From NCBI GenBank assembly GCA_934754505.1, contig CAKVIE010000005.1:62001-126000 (forward strand): a stretch of 64,000 nucleotides of DNA. Direction: 5' to 3'. Numbering within the stretch: the first letter of the stretch is position 1; the number at the start of each line of letters is the position of its first letter. Positions 17,309-25,869 of the stretch are shown here, one piece after another. The DNA is from an uncultured Candidatus Melainabacteria bacterium (lineage in GTDB: Bacteria; Cyanobacteriota; Vampirovibrionia; Gastranaerophilales; Gastranaerophilaceae). The position numbers were made by a program, and so were the translations under genes. The notes below the pieces were generated by a model. That model was not told the origin of the DNA, did not search any database, and saw only the letters and a program-made list of their open reading frames with translations.

Positions 17309-18622
17309 ATGAACGTGCTGTTTGCAGAAAGCCCCAAATGCTTCCGCAAAATAGCCGTAAGATTTTTGTGTTTATTTTTTGTTACGGCTATTTTTTCAGG
17401 GGGTAATATTAGCTTTTTGCATACGTCTGATTTTGCGGCACATTCGCAGGTTTTTTATCAGTCTGAAGCACAAAATGTTCAGAAAACGGACAACATTAAA
17501 ATTCAGACTAATGAAGTTCGAAAGAAGCTTTGGACAATATCTTTGAACAGAAAATACCGCAGCGGCAAAATACACTTTGTAAAAGAAGGAGTTGCCCACG
17601 TTCGAATGACGAAATATCTCAAGGGAAAACCCTTAAAAATCAATGTTATAGAAGTAAATACGAAAATCAATCCTAATGTCAAAATCGCCCCTGCAACGGC
17701 AGGCAGTAAACTTGCCAAAAAAGCGGCAATATTAAGCATTTCCCAAAAATCCAACGCATTTGCAGCCGTAAACGGTTCATATTTCAAACCGCAGACGGGC
17801 GTTCCGCTTGGAATTTTAATGATAGATAAAAAGTTATTAACGGGTCCGATATACGATAGAGCGGCACTCGGAATTTTTGAAGACGGATATAAAATCGACA
17901 GAGTAGCATTGAATGCCAACATCAATTATCTTGGCAAAACCTTAAAAGTTCACAATATAAACCAACCGAGAATGTTATCGACAAACGTGCTTGTTTACAC
18001 TCCCGACTGGGGAAATATTGCACCGAAAATCCCCAAATACGGTATAAATGTTGTTGTTCAAAACGGGAAAATCACACAAAAAACTTACTCACAAATACAA
18101 ATTCCGACAAATGGATTTGTAATTTCCGCACCTGAAAAAGCCGTTAATGAATTTTTCACAACACCGACACAAAACAAAAAACTTTTTGCCAAAAAGCAAA
18201 ACACCGAAATCACACTTGACATAAAAACAAATCCTGATTGGGACAATGTAAAACACATAATCGGCGGCGGCCCGATGCTTGTCAAAGACGGAAAAATCTT
18301 TGTTGACTACATTGATGAAAAGCTCAAACCGATAGCAGGCAAAAACCCGAGAACGGCGGTCGGTTACACAAAAGACAACAACCTTGTTATAGTAACGGTT
18401 GACGGACGTGAAGAAGCCTCAGTCGGAGCAGGACTTTTTGAAATCGCCGAAATTATGAGAAGTTTTGAATGCGAATATGCAATGAATTTAGACGGCGGCG
18501 GCTCAAGCGTTATGCAAATCAACGGAAGAATTGTAAATTCACCGTCAGTAAAAGGCGGAATTGCAATCAGTAACGCCCTCGTTCTTAATTGCGAAAATAC
18601 CGCCTTAACTTATGCAAATTAA
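17309..18622 (+). CDS. Exported phosphodiester glycosidase family protein (NAGPA-like)
   Basis: A 437-residue protein with an N-terminal hydrophobic segment (about 18-36) for export or anchoring. The C-terminal two thirds matches the phosphodiester glycosidase (NAGPA/DUF2233) family: AAVNGSYFKPQTGVPLG, NPRTAVGYTKDNNLVIVTVDGR and NLDGGGSSVM. Members cleave sugar-1-phosphodiester linkages on glycans or envelope polymers. It stands alone behind its own promoter, with GGAAA before the ATG, next to other envelope genes. The substrate is unknown. Confidence 0.9.
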   Translation: MNVLFAESPKCFRKIAVRFLCLFFVTAIFSGGNISFLHTSDFAAHSQVFYQSEAQNVQKTDNIKIQTNEVRKKLWTISLNRKYRSGKIHFVKEGVAHVRMTKYLKGKPLKINVIEVNTKINPNVKIAPATAGSKLAKKAAILSISQKSNAFAAVNGSYFKPQTGVPLGILMIDKKLLTGPIYDRAALGIFEDGYKIDRVALNANINYLGKTLKVHNINQPRMLSTNVLVYTPDWGNIAPKIPKYGINVVVQNGKITQKTYSQIQIPTNGFVISAPEKAVNEFFTTPTQNKKLFAKKQNTEITLDIKTNPDWDNVKHIIGGGPMLVKDGKIFVDYIDEKLKPIAGKNPRTAVGYTKDNNLVIVTVDGREEASVGAGLFEIAEIMRSFECEYAMNLDGGGSSVMQINGRIVNSPSVKGGIAISNALVLNCENTALTYAN

Positions 18623-18635
18623 CCTGTTTTGACAA

Positions 18636-19220
18636 TTAATCATCAGCTTCGTCTTGAACTTTGCCTTGCGAAAACGGCAAAGTAATAACGATTGTCGATT
18701 TTTTAATATCTTTTTTTATTGAATTTGTGTCAATTTTATTAGGGAAAATAACATTTTGATAAAAAGAATGTTCTGAAGAATTATTTTTATCGTTTTTCCT
18801 AAAAACACCCGAAATTTTTATACCGTTCGAAGTCGTTTCAATCTCGACGTTATCAGGGTTATCGTCAAATGATTTCAGGCTTATGGTAACAATATATTTA
18901 TCGTTTTTCGTATCGATTTTGACAGGTGCCGGTGAAGATTTTTCAATAAAATCAGCCTCTTTGTCAAAAAGTTTATCAAACTGTTCCGCCGTAACAGTAA
19001 AAGGTGTTATGCCCAATTTATGCATATTGGCATCAACAACCAAATAAACCGCACAAAATGTTGCTAAAAATACCGTCAAAATAATAATCAAAACCTTCAC
19101 AAGATAGGGAAGATTTTTCTTATCTTTTTCGGGAACATCATTTTCCGCAGCTGAATCAGTTAAATTTTCAGTATTATCAATATTTTCTTTGATTTCTTCG
19201 TTATTATTTTCTTCGCTCAT
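18636..19220 (-). CDS. Membrane-anchored Hsp20/alpha-crystallin-like protein
   Basis: A 194-residue protein with an acidic N-terminus (about 1-37, rich in Glu and Asn), one transmembrane helix (about 38-62) and a C-terminal domain. That domain (about 113-186) looks like an alpha-crystallin/Hsp20 fold: YIVTISLKSF, then IKISGVFRK and SFYQNVIFPNKID, ending IVITLPF. Classical Hsp20 proteins are soluble, so the anchor is unusual. I chose the ATG at 19220 because AAAGGA precedes it. It converges on the glycosidase gene. Confidence 0.75.
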   Translation of the reverse strand: MSEENNNEEIKENIDNTENLTDSAAENDVPEKDKKNLPYLVKVLIIILTVFLATFCAVYLVVDANMHKLGITPFTVTAEQFDKLFDKEADFIEKSSPAPVKIDTKNDKYIVTISLKSFDDNPDNVEIETTSNGIKISGVFRKNDKNNSSEHSFYQNVIFPNKIDTNSIKKDIKKSTIVITLPFSQGKVQDEADD

Positions 19221-19319
19221 AAAAATTATCCTTTCAATAATATCTAAAGAAATACTTGGGCAGAAATCAATCCGCCTGTCGGGTATAAATTTATTATACA
19301 ACATTTTTCAAAAAAGGAA

Positions 19320-19360
19320 TGCAAAAAGTGCCGACATCCCTAACACTTGCCGGCACTTTG
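19320..19360 (-). terminator. Terminator downstream of the 101-residue protein gene
   Basis: A perfect nine-base stem (AAAGTGCCG/CGGCACTTT, 17-base loop). Read leftward it is followed by a T run, which suits ending the transcript of the gene at 19432-19737. Confidence 0.65.
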
Positions 19361-19431
19361 CTTGAAAACAAATCGTTATTTTACCGAAAAAGCAGAAAAC
19401 CCGTAAGATTACGAAGTTCTCGGTACAACGA

Positions 19432-19737
19432 TTATGCGGTCATACAACCTTTTAAATATTCAATTGTCTTGACCTTGTTTTCAAATAAGAATTTGAGGAA
19501 ATTAACATAGTTCACGTCAAAAGATGAAATAGTTAAGTTAATCTCAAATCCGTCAGAACAAAAAGGTTCGTAATCATAAACAACATAGCTGTTATATTTA
19601 CTTTTCCACTCTTTTTTGTCCACCCGACAGTTGTTTTCAAGAGATGTTTTTTCAAGCCAATCCAAAAGATTTCTGTCAATATTTTTGAACTCCGTGACAT
19701 ATCTTTCATTTGTTGTTTTTGAATATTGAACGGGCAT
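19432..19737 (-). CDS. Small conserved-looking protein of unknown function
   Basis: A 101-residue soluble protein with no recognised domain. It contains a helical N-terminal half (NIDRNLLDWLEKTSLEN) and a mixed C-terminal half (EINLTISSFDVNYVNFLKFLFENK). GGGGG precedes the ATG by about ten bases. It is divergent from a HEAT-repeat gene across a 286-base region with five TATAAAGA repeats, and a terminator follows about 75 bases after its stop. These signals support a real gene. Confidence 0.65.
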   Translation of the reverse strand: MPVQYSKTTNERYVTEFKNIDRNLLDWLEKTSLENNCRVDKKEWKSKYNSYVVYDYEPFCSDGFEINLTISSFDVNYVNFLKFLFENKVKTIEYLKGCMTA

Positions 19738-19854
19738 TTCGGTTATCCCCCTTTCTCCGACATGTTGAGTTTACATGCATTTGCCGATTAAAAAAACAGA
19801 CTTTCGGACAATATCTCGATAGGACAATCGGGGTGTTTATAATATGTTTTAAAT

Positions 19855-19998
19855 TATAAAGATTATATAAAGATTTTAGTATTTTTATATCATATAAAGA
19901 AAATTTCGTTGATATTATTGGGTTTTCAATCCGATATAAAGATTATATTAAAATAACAATTTTTTTAAGATATTCGGTTTATAATTCACATATAAAGA
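19855..19998 (+). repeat. Five direct TATAAAGA repeats in a divergent regulatory region
   Basis: TATAAAGA occurs at 19855, 19866, 19893, 19935 and 19991, all in the same orientation; two copies extend to an identical 14-mer (TATAAAGATTATAT at 19855 and 19935). A TATAAT box for the HEAT gene lies at 19980-19985. The repeats may be operator sites for a regulator of one or both flanking genes. The region is AT-rich, so chance recurrence is not excluded. Confidence 0.5.
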
Positions 19999-20023
19999 AG
20001 AACGAAATCGAAAGGATATATAA

Positions 20024-20305
20024 ATGAGCAACTCAATAGCAGATATTTTAACAAAACTTGAAAACGCAGATAACAAAAGTAAAAGCGTTTTGGAAAACGA
20101 ACTTGTAGGCTTTGGCGGACAAGCAGTTCCCGAACTCGTGAAGAACTTATCTGTTGTAAGAGGCTCAGTAAGAGGTGTTGTTGCAATGACTCTCATCAGA
20201 ATCGGTGAACCGTCAATCGAATGCTTGAAGAAAGCTGCTGCAAACAACAAAAACCTTCAATGGATTGCTGATTATTTAATCACAGAAATCAATATGGCTG
20301 CATAA
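20024..20305 (+). CDS. Short HEAT-repeat-like protein
   Basis: A 93-residue alpha-helical protein. The segments VGFGGQAVPELVKNL and RGVVAMTLIRIGEPSIECLKKAA have the spacing of HEAT-like repeats (Gly-x-x-Ala-Val-Pro-x-Leu and Gly-x-x-Ser-Ile), which usually mediate protein contacts. AAAGGA sits before the ATG. It has its own -10 box, a repeat-rich upstream region and a terminator directly downstream, so it is a single-gene unit. The partner is unknown. Confidence 0.8.
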   Translation: MSNSIADILTKLENADNKSKSVLENELVGFGGQAVPELVKNLSVVRGSVRGVVAMTLIRIGEPSIECLKKAAANNKNLQWIADYLITEINMAA

Positions 20306-20330
20306 TCGGAAGGAATGAAAAAGTTAATCA

Positions 20331-20365
20331 AACGGACATTTACAATATGTAGATGTCCGTTTTTA
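20331..20365 (+). terminator. Terminator of the HEAT-repeat gene
   Basis: The stem ACGGACAT/ATGTCCGT with a 13-base loop is followed by TTTT, 27 bases after the stop codon. Confidence 0.75.
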
Positions 20366-20398
20366 TATTAAAATCTTGTTTTTAAGGGAAAAACAAAA

Positions 20399-20404
20399 TA
20401 TAAT
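20399..20404 (+). promoter_or_regulatory. -10 box of the GT8 gene
   Basis: A perfect TATAAT, 32 bases before the ATG at 20437, which has GAGG as a ribosome site. No convincing -35 box is visible. Confidence 0.4.
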
Positions 20405-20436
20405 AAAAACAGTCATTAATCAGTTTGTGAGGTTTT

Positions 20437-21510
20437 ATGAAAAACAAAAAGCATTGTGCAGTTGTTATGGCAACAACAGGGAATATGGCTTTTGCTCTCG
20501 GAAATGTTCTTATCGGATTAAAAAAATATTCACCTGATTTAGCAGACGACATAATTATTTTTTCAAATGACTTAAAACCAAACGATAAAAAAGCATTAAA
20601 ATCAATATTTCCCAACCGAATAAAAATAAAAAAATTTGCATTTGATTTAAAATCAGAAAATAATCAAGAAGCCATAAACGTTTTCACCTCTATGGCATAT
20701 TCGAAATACGAATGTTTTAATCTTTTAGACAAATATGAAAATATTATTTGGTTAGATAGTGATGTTTTAATAAAACAAGACATAAGCGGATTATTAGAAT
20801 ACGGTCAAAGGACAGGTATAGCAATACGAGGCGGTATCTGTGAAAGAGCAGCAAAAGGAAATTTTTTCCCCGGAGCAGACAAACTTATTGATTTTACAGG
20901 CGGATTTGGCTGCAATTCCGGAATTATTGCCATGAATGATAAATTACCTCGTTATAATGAAATTACAGAATGGTGTTATGAAAAGACTTTATTATTAAAA
21001 GACTACCTTTTAACTGCGGATCAAGGGATTATATGTTTAATCATGCCTCATTTCAATATCACTTGCACATCGCTTCCTCCGGAATATAATATTTTTTCGG
21101 GTTTCTCATACTATTTTCCGAACACAAAAATTGAACATTGTTACGGACCGGAAAAATATTGGAATTTCTTTGATGATAAAGAATGGTATGAAAACTACCG
21201 TCATTGGCTAATTTTAGGAGGTTCAAAAGGAGAGCTCAAAAGACTTTCTCTTTATGAAAAATTAGTTTATCACAAATCCATAAAGAGTTTAAAAGACCAT
21301 GAATTAGCGTGGGGATATTTCTTTATTGATCATTTAAAAAGCAAATATGGAGAAGATGCAGTTATAAATGCATATTTACAGCTTCAAAGAGAAATTCTCA
21401 AAAATCAATTCCATTCAAATGATGAAGCCTTTGACAATAGTTTAAGAAAAAATTTCCAATATTTTTCTTCTAATTTCGATTATTCGGAATTTATGCAAAG
21501 GGAAGAATAA
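20437..21510 (+). CDS. Family 8-like glycosyltransferase
   Basis: A 357-residue cytoplasmic enzyme. The N-terminus (CAVVMATTGNMAFALGNVLIGL) and the metal-binding DSDV motif in ENIIWLDSDVLI (about residue 107) fit GT8 nucleotide-sugar transferases. NSGIIAMND and HCYGPEKYWNF resemble the later GT8 His-Gly-x-Lys-Trp region. It probably adds hexose to a surface glycan. It stands between the HEAT gene and tRNA-Glu with its own -10 box. Confidence 0.82.
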   Translation: MKNKKHCAVVMATTGNMAFALGNVLIGLKKYSPDLADDIIIFSNDLKPNDKKALKSIFPNRIKIKKFAFDLKSENNQEAINVFTSMAYSKYECFNLLDKYENIIWLDSDVLIKQDISGLLEYGQRTGIAIRGGICERAAKGNFFPGADKLIDFTGGFGCNSGIIAMNDKLPRYNEITEWCYEKTLLLKDYLLTADQGIICLIMPHFNITCTSLPPEYNIFSGFSYYFPNTKIEHCYGPEKYWNFFDDKEWYENYRHWLILGGSKGELKRLSLYEKLVYHKSIKSLKDHELAWGYFFIDHLKSKYGEDAVINAYLQLQREILKNQFHSNDEAFDNSLRKNFQYFSSNFDYSEFMQREE

Positions 21511-21566
21511 ACTTGCAAAAAATAATTTTCGCAAGACAATAAAAGTACAAACAAAATGAAAGCCAA

Positions 21567-21638
21567 AGCGGTATCGTCTAGGGGTTAGGATAGCAGATTC
21601 TCATTCTGTTGACACGGGTTCGAATCCCGTTACCGCCG
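21567..21638 (+). tRNA. tRNA-Glu (anticodon CUC)
   Basis: A 72-base cloverleaf. The anticodon stem is 21593-21597/21605-21609 with loop TTCTCAT and anticodon CTC at 21600-21602. The T arm ACGGG/CCCGT has loop TTCGAAT, and the D arm begins GTCTAGGGGTTAG. The acceptor pairs AGCGGTA with TACCGCC, giving an A-C mismatch at 1-72. CCA is not encoded. Confidence 0.93.
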
Positions 21639-21674
21639 TTATTTTATGTGTATTATTTTGAAAGAGAGTTTTAT

Positions 21675-23654
21675 ATGTCAAATTGGCAAAGAATAAAAGA
21701 AATTCCGTTAATCAGATTTTTTTCGATTGCGATACTTATTTCCTTCTGCGTATGGATTGGAATGTTATTAACAGGACATGGCAACCCGATGTTTTTTGGA
21801 TTAAAAAAGCCTTGTGACAGCCTTTTTGACGATTACAAATGTCTAACGGGAGCTGTGTATAATCTTTTGCCGTTTGAATCTTTATACCCTTGGGCAAAGG
21901 GCGGTTATTCATATCCTCCGAGCGGATATTTATTTTGTGCATTTTGGGGAAACGTCATCAACAGAATCAATCCGCTTGATATTTCATCGACAGAGCTTTT
22001 ATTTGCGTCTTTGTACCTGACATTTTGCATATCTTCATTATTTTTATTAATTTTTGATTTTGCAAAAAACATTTCCAAAATTGACAGATACTTATTTTGC
22101 ACGGCACTTTTTGCATCAGGAATATTTTTATTTGCTTACGAAAGAGCAAACATGATTATTATAACTTTTTTATTCCTGACTTTTTTCATATTTTATTACA
22201 ATTCAAGAAACAAGATTTTAAAGGAATTAGCACTCATTTCGCTGGCAGCTGCGATATCTTTCAAACTTTCGCCTGCAATTTTCGGAATGTTATTGCTTTG
22301 GGATAAAGATTTTAAGGCAATTTTCAGACTTATATTTTACACAGTCGTACTGTTTGTTGTTCCTGCATTATTTTACCCCGGAGGATTAGAAGTTATTAAA
22401 ATTTTCATAGAAAACTTACAACTTCAATCTCAAATAATCATAGGTTCTTTCAGCGTCCCCGGACTCGGAAAAAGCTTCATCAACAACCTTTTAATTGCAA
22501 ACTCAGGCTGCAATATGGAAACGGCAAACAAAATTTCGACACATTGGATATCCTTAATCGGAATAGCAAGTTTGATTACAACATTTTTCTTCAAAGAAAA
22601 ATGGAAAAAAGCATTCTTATTATCGTTCCTGATGGTTGTTATCCCTGCATTAAGCTACGGATACGTGCTTATTTATTTCGTACCCGTTATGGTGCTTTAT
22701 TTTATGGAAGAAAAACATTCAAAAACAGATTTATTATTCTTGTTATGGTTCATAATAATTTTCTGGACGGGAACACTCACACAAACAGGTTCAAAAGTAC
22801 ATTATTATGTGCAGGAATTCGGACTTTGGGCAGCATTTTTACAAATTTTGTTCTACGGAATTTTCATGACCTTCAAAAACTTCAAGCAGGTTTTTATACA
22901 AGATTTTATCGGTAAAAAAGCAATATTGATAAAAGCAATCAAAAACAGTAAAAAGCAAACAGAATATATCAAATTCAAAAGCAAGCAAATTCTAAAACTT
23001 TCAGGATTGTCCGTGTTAATTTTTATACTCGGAATTTATATGTACGGAGCAAATTTCACCTTTTGGGAAAGAGCCTTTAAAGACGTAAAAACGCCAATCA
23101 CAATAAAAGGAAGCAAAATTACCATTAAAGACGATTTCAGACTTTCGCTGAACACAACATTTTTGGCAAAACAATCTGCAATACCGCAGGTTCTTTTCCA
23201 AACAGCAAAAGACGGAAACGGCATTATGCTTGTGCAAAATCCCGATATGACTTTATCATTGAGATACCCTATTCAAAACAATTTGATAGAAACTTTCACG
23301 TTTAAAGAATCTTTGACCAACGGAAAATTGTACAATTTCGCCGCAGAAATAACAAATGTTTCAATTTCACCGTTATTGTCAGAATTCAATTTTGCAAAAC
23401 AGCAATGGAAAGCATTTGAGGAAAAACCTTATTCTCAAAGAACAGACAGAACTGCGATTTCCGAAATCACAATCGGAGGAACAAATACCATACCATATTC
23501 CGGTCAGATAAACGATTTTTATATCCTTCTTAAAAACGGTAATAATACAAATTCTTTAGTATTATTAACATTATTCGGAACTTTTTTCCCATTGTTTATA
23601 ATTGCTTATAACAGAAAGTTCAGAAAGTTTATAAAAAATGTCGAACAGAAGTAG
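21675..23654 (+). CDS. GT87-like polyprenol-dependent glycosyltransferase with LamG-like tail (copy 1)
   Basis: A 659-residue protein. The first ~430 residues are polytopic and carry the GT87/DUF2029 hallmark YPPSGYLF, the Asp-rich CDSLFDDYKC loop and the ERANM segment; such enzymes use lipid-linked sugars outside the membrane. After a further membrane helix (about 455-475) comes a beta-rich segment (about 490-625). Its ending, EITIGGTNTIPYSGQINDFYI, resembles a LamG/concanavalin-like domain, and a final helix follows. I chose the ATG at 21675 because AAAGAGAG precedes it and the longer reading would overlap the tRNA gene. A close paralogue follows. Confidence 0.85.
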   Translation: MSNWQRIKEIPLIRFFSIAILISFCVWIGMLLTGHGNPMFFGLKKPCDSLFDDYKCLTGAVYNLLPFESLYPWAKGGYSYPPSGYLFCAFWGNVINRINPLDISSTELLFASLYLTFCISSLFLLIFDFAKNISKIDRYLFCTALFASGIFLFAYERANMIIITFLFLTFFIFYYNSRNKILKELALISLAAAISFKLSPAIFGMLLLWDKDFKAIFRLIFYTVVLFVVPALFYPGGLEVIKIFIENLQLQSQIIIGSFSVPGLGKSFINNLLIANSGCNMETANKISTHWISLIGIASLITTFFFKEKWKKAFLLSFLMVVIPALSYGYVLIYFVPVMVLYFMEEKHSKTDLLFLLWFIIIFWTGTLTQTGSKVHYYVQEFGLWAAFLQILFYGIFMTFKNFKQVFIQDFIGKKAILIKAIKNSKKQTEYIKFKSKQILKLSGLSVLIFILGIYMYGANFTFWERAFKDVKTPITIKGSKITIKDDFRLSLNTTFLAKQSAIPQVLFQTAKDGNGIMLVQNPDMTLSLRYPIQNNLIETFTFKESLTNGKLYNFAAEITNVSISPLLSEFNFAKQQWKAFEEKPYSQRTDRTAISEITIGGTNTIPYSGQINDFYILLKNGNNTNSLVLLTLFGTFFPLFIIAYNRKFRKFIKNVEQK

Positions 23655-23682
23655 TTTACAGACACTTTATATTCAGTAAAAG

Positions 23683-23708
23683 AAAAGCCAAAAATTTGGC
23701 TTTTTTTA
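23683..23708 (+). terminator. Terminator of the first GT87-like gene
   Basis: AAAGCCAAA/TTTGGCTTT stem with a very short loop, followed by a run of T, about 30 bases after the stop. Confidence 0.75.
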
Positions 23709-23795
23709 TTGCCATATTTTCTTTAACTGATAAAATTAATGTACAACTTTGATGAAAAAGTTATATGTGTATTATTGTTTGAAAGAGAGTTATAT

Positions 23796-25775
23796 ATGTC
23801 AATTTGGCAAAGAATAAAAGAAATCCCGCTAATCAGAATTTTTTCAATTACAATTCTTATTTCATTTTGCATTTGGATAGCAATGCTGTTTACGGGAAAC
23901 GGGAACCCAATGTTTTTCGGCGTAAATGCACCTTGTGATAATCTTTTTGATGATTATAAATGTTTAACAAGTGCCGTTTATAATTTATTGCCGTACGAAA
24001 CCTTGTTTCCGTGGTCAAAAGGCGGATATTCTTACCCGCCGAGCGGATATTTGTTCTATGCTTTTTGGGGAAATGTCATCAACAGAATTAATCCGACGGA
24101 TATTTCATCATCGCAGCTTTTATTCGCATCTTTATATTTAACATTCTGCTCTTTCTCTTTGTTTATATTGATTTTCAACTTTACAAAAAACATAACAAAA
24201 TTCGACAGATACCTGTTTTGCATGGCAATTTTGGCATCAGGTGCATATTTATTCGCTTATGAAAGAACAAATATGATTTTCATCACATTATTGTTTTTAA
24301 CCTTTTTCATATTCTATTACAACTCAAAAAACAAGATTTTAAAGGAATTAGCACTTGTTTCACTTGCAGCGGCGGTATCTTTCAAAATGTCACCTGCTAT
24401 TTTCGGAATGTTTTTACTTTGGAATAAAGACTACAAGGCTATTTTCAGATTAATATTTTACACGATAATATTATTCATTGTTCCTTCGCTGTTTTACCCC
24501 GGCGGATTAGATATATTAAAAACCTTTGTTGAAAATTTAGAATTACAATCGAGCTTTATCGTTGATACTTGCAGAGTTTCAGGTATCGGCAAAAGTTTCA
24601 TTAACAAATTTATGATAGCAAACTTCGGTGGAAATATGGAAACCGCCAATGAACTTTCAACATTTTGGATTTCATTAATCAGCTTACTAAGTTTGTTTAC
24701 GACATTCTTCTTCAAAGAAAAATGGAAAAAGGCATTTCTCTTATCATTTATGATGGTTGTAATTCCCGCATTAAGCTACGGATATGTCCTTATATATTTC
24801 ATACCTGTTATGGTTTTGTACTTTATGGAAGAAAAACACTCCAAAACCGACTTATTGTTCTTGCTTTGGTTCATAATAATTTTCTGGACAGGTACACTTC
24901 AGCAGACAGGTGCAAAAGTATATTATTCCGTACAGGAATTCGGTCTTTGGGCAGCATTTTTGCAAATATTTATCTATGGAATAATTATGACAATCAAAAA
25001 TTTCAAACAATTTTTCATACAAGATTTTATCGGCAAAAAAGCAGCCTTGATAAAAGCAATCAAAAACAGTAAAAAACAAACAGAATATGTTAAATTTCAA
25101 AGTAAACAAATTCTCAAACTTACAGGTTTATCGGCGTTAATTCTCATACTTGGGATTTATATGTACGGAATAAATTATACCTTTTTTGAAAAATCCTTCA
25201 AAAAAATAGATGCCCCGATAACCATTCACGGAAGCAAAATCAAAATAAAAGACGATTTCAGACTTTCCGTAAACACAACATTTATAACAAAACAAACTAT
25301 TAAACCACAGGTTCTTTTCCAAACTTCAAACGACGGAAACGGTATTACACTTGTACAAAACCCTGATATGACTTTATCACTTGAATATCCTATTCAAAAC
25401 AACGCAACAGAAACTTATACTTTCCGTCAAACATTGAAAAACGGTGCATTATATAACTTTACGGCGGAAATAACCGCTGTTTCGATATCGCCGCTGCTGT
25501 CAGAATACAAATTTGCACAAAGGAAATGGAAAGCCTTTATGGAAAAGCCCTATTTGCAAAAAATTGACAGAAATGCAATTTCCGAAATCACAATCGGCGG
25601 AACAAAAACCGTTCCATACAGCGGACAAATGATAGACTTTTATCTCCTGCTCAAAAACGGAAACAACACAAATGCATTGGTTATAATCACCTTGCTCGGA
25701 ACATTTTTCCCGTTATTCTTAATTGCATATAATCGAAAAGTCAGAAAATTCATAAAACAATCAGATAAAAAATAG
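23796..25775 (+). CDS. GT87-like polyprenol-dependent glycosyltransferase with LamG-like tail (copy 2)
   Basis: A 659-residue protein of exactly the same length as the upstream copy and similar along its whole length. It keeps the first-copy motifs: IKEIPLIR near the start, GGYSYPPSGYLF, VIPALSYGYVLIYF, IQDFIGKKA and EITIGGTKTVPYSGQ. The DNA around the start (GAAAGAGAGTTATATATGTC) is also conserved, so the pair arose by tandem duplication that included the ribosome site. The ATG at 23796 is chosen by that match. Differences cluster in the periplasmic loops and tail, so the two may differ in acceptor or donor. A terminator separates them. Confidence 0.85.
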   Translation: MSIWQRIKEIPLIRIFSITILISFCIWIAMLFTGNGNPMFFGVNAPCDNLFDDYKCLTSAVYNLLPYETLFPWSKGGYSYPPSGYLFYAFWGNVINRINPTDISSSQLLFASLYLTFCSFSLFILIFNFTKNITKFDRYLFCMAILASGAYLFAYERTNMIFITLLFLTFFIFYYNSKNKILKELALVSLAAAVSFKMSPAIFGMFLLWNKDYKAIFRLIFYTIILFIVPSLFYPGGLDILKTFVENLELQSSFIVDTCRVSGIGKSFINKFMIANFGGNMETANELSTFWISLISLLSLFTTFFFKEKWKKAFLLSFMMVVIPALSYGYVLIYFIPVMVLYFMEEKHSKTDLLFLLWFIIIFWTGTLQQTGAKVYYSVQEFGLWAAFLQIFIYGIIMTIKNFKQFFIQDFIGKKAALIKAIKNSKKQTEYVKFQSKQILKLTGLSALILILGIYMYGINYTFFEKSFKKIDAPITIHGSKIKIKDDFRLSVNTTFITKQTIKPQVLFQTSNDGNGITLVQNPDMTLSLEYPIQNNATETYTFRQTLKNGALYNFTAEITAVSISPLLSEYKFAQRKWKAFMEKPYLQKIDRNAISEITIGGTKTVPYSGQMIDFYLLLKNGNNTNALVIITLLGTFFPLFLIAYNRKVRKFIKQSDKK

Positions 25776-25869
25776 CTAAAAACGCAATACTTTGTCGAAT
25801 TTGTACAAAATTTGGCAAAGTGTTGTGAATTTATTGCCTTATTGTAAAAAATATGTAAAACTAACATAT

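Noticed and set aside
21606..21674. Coding extension of the first GT87-like protein into the tRNA
   Set aside because: The extra residues are translated tRNA 3' sequence; a ribosome site stands before the ATG at 21675.
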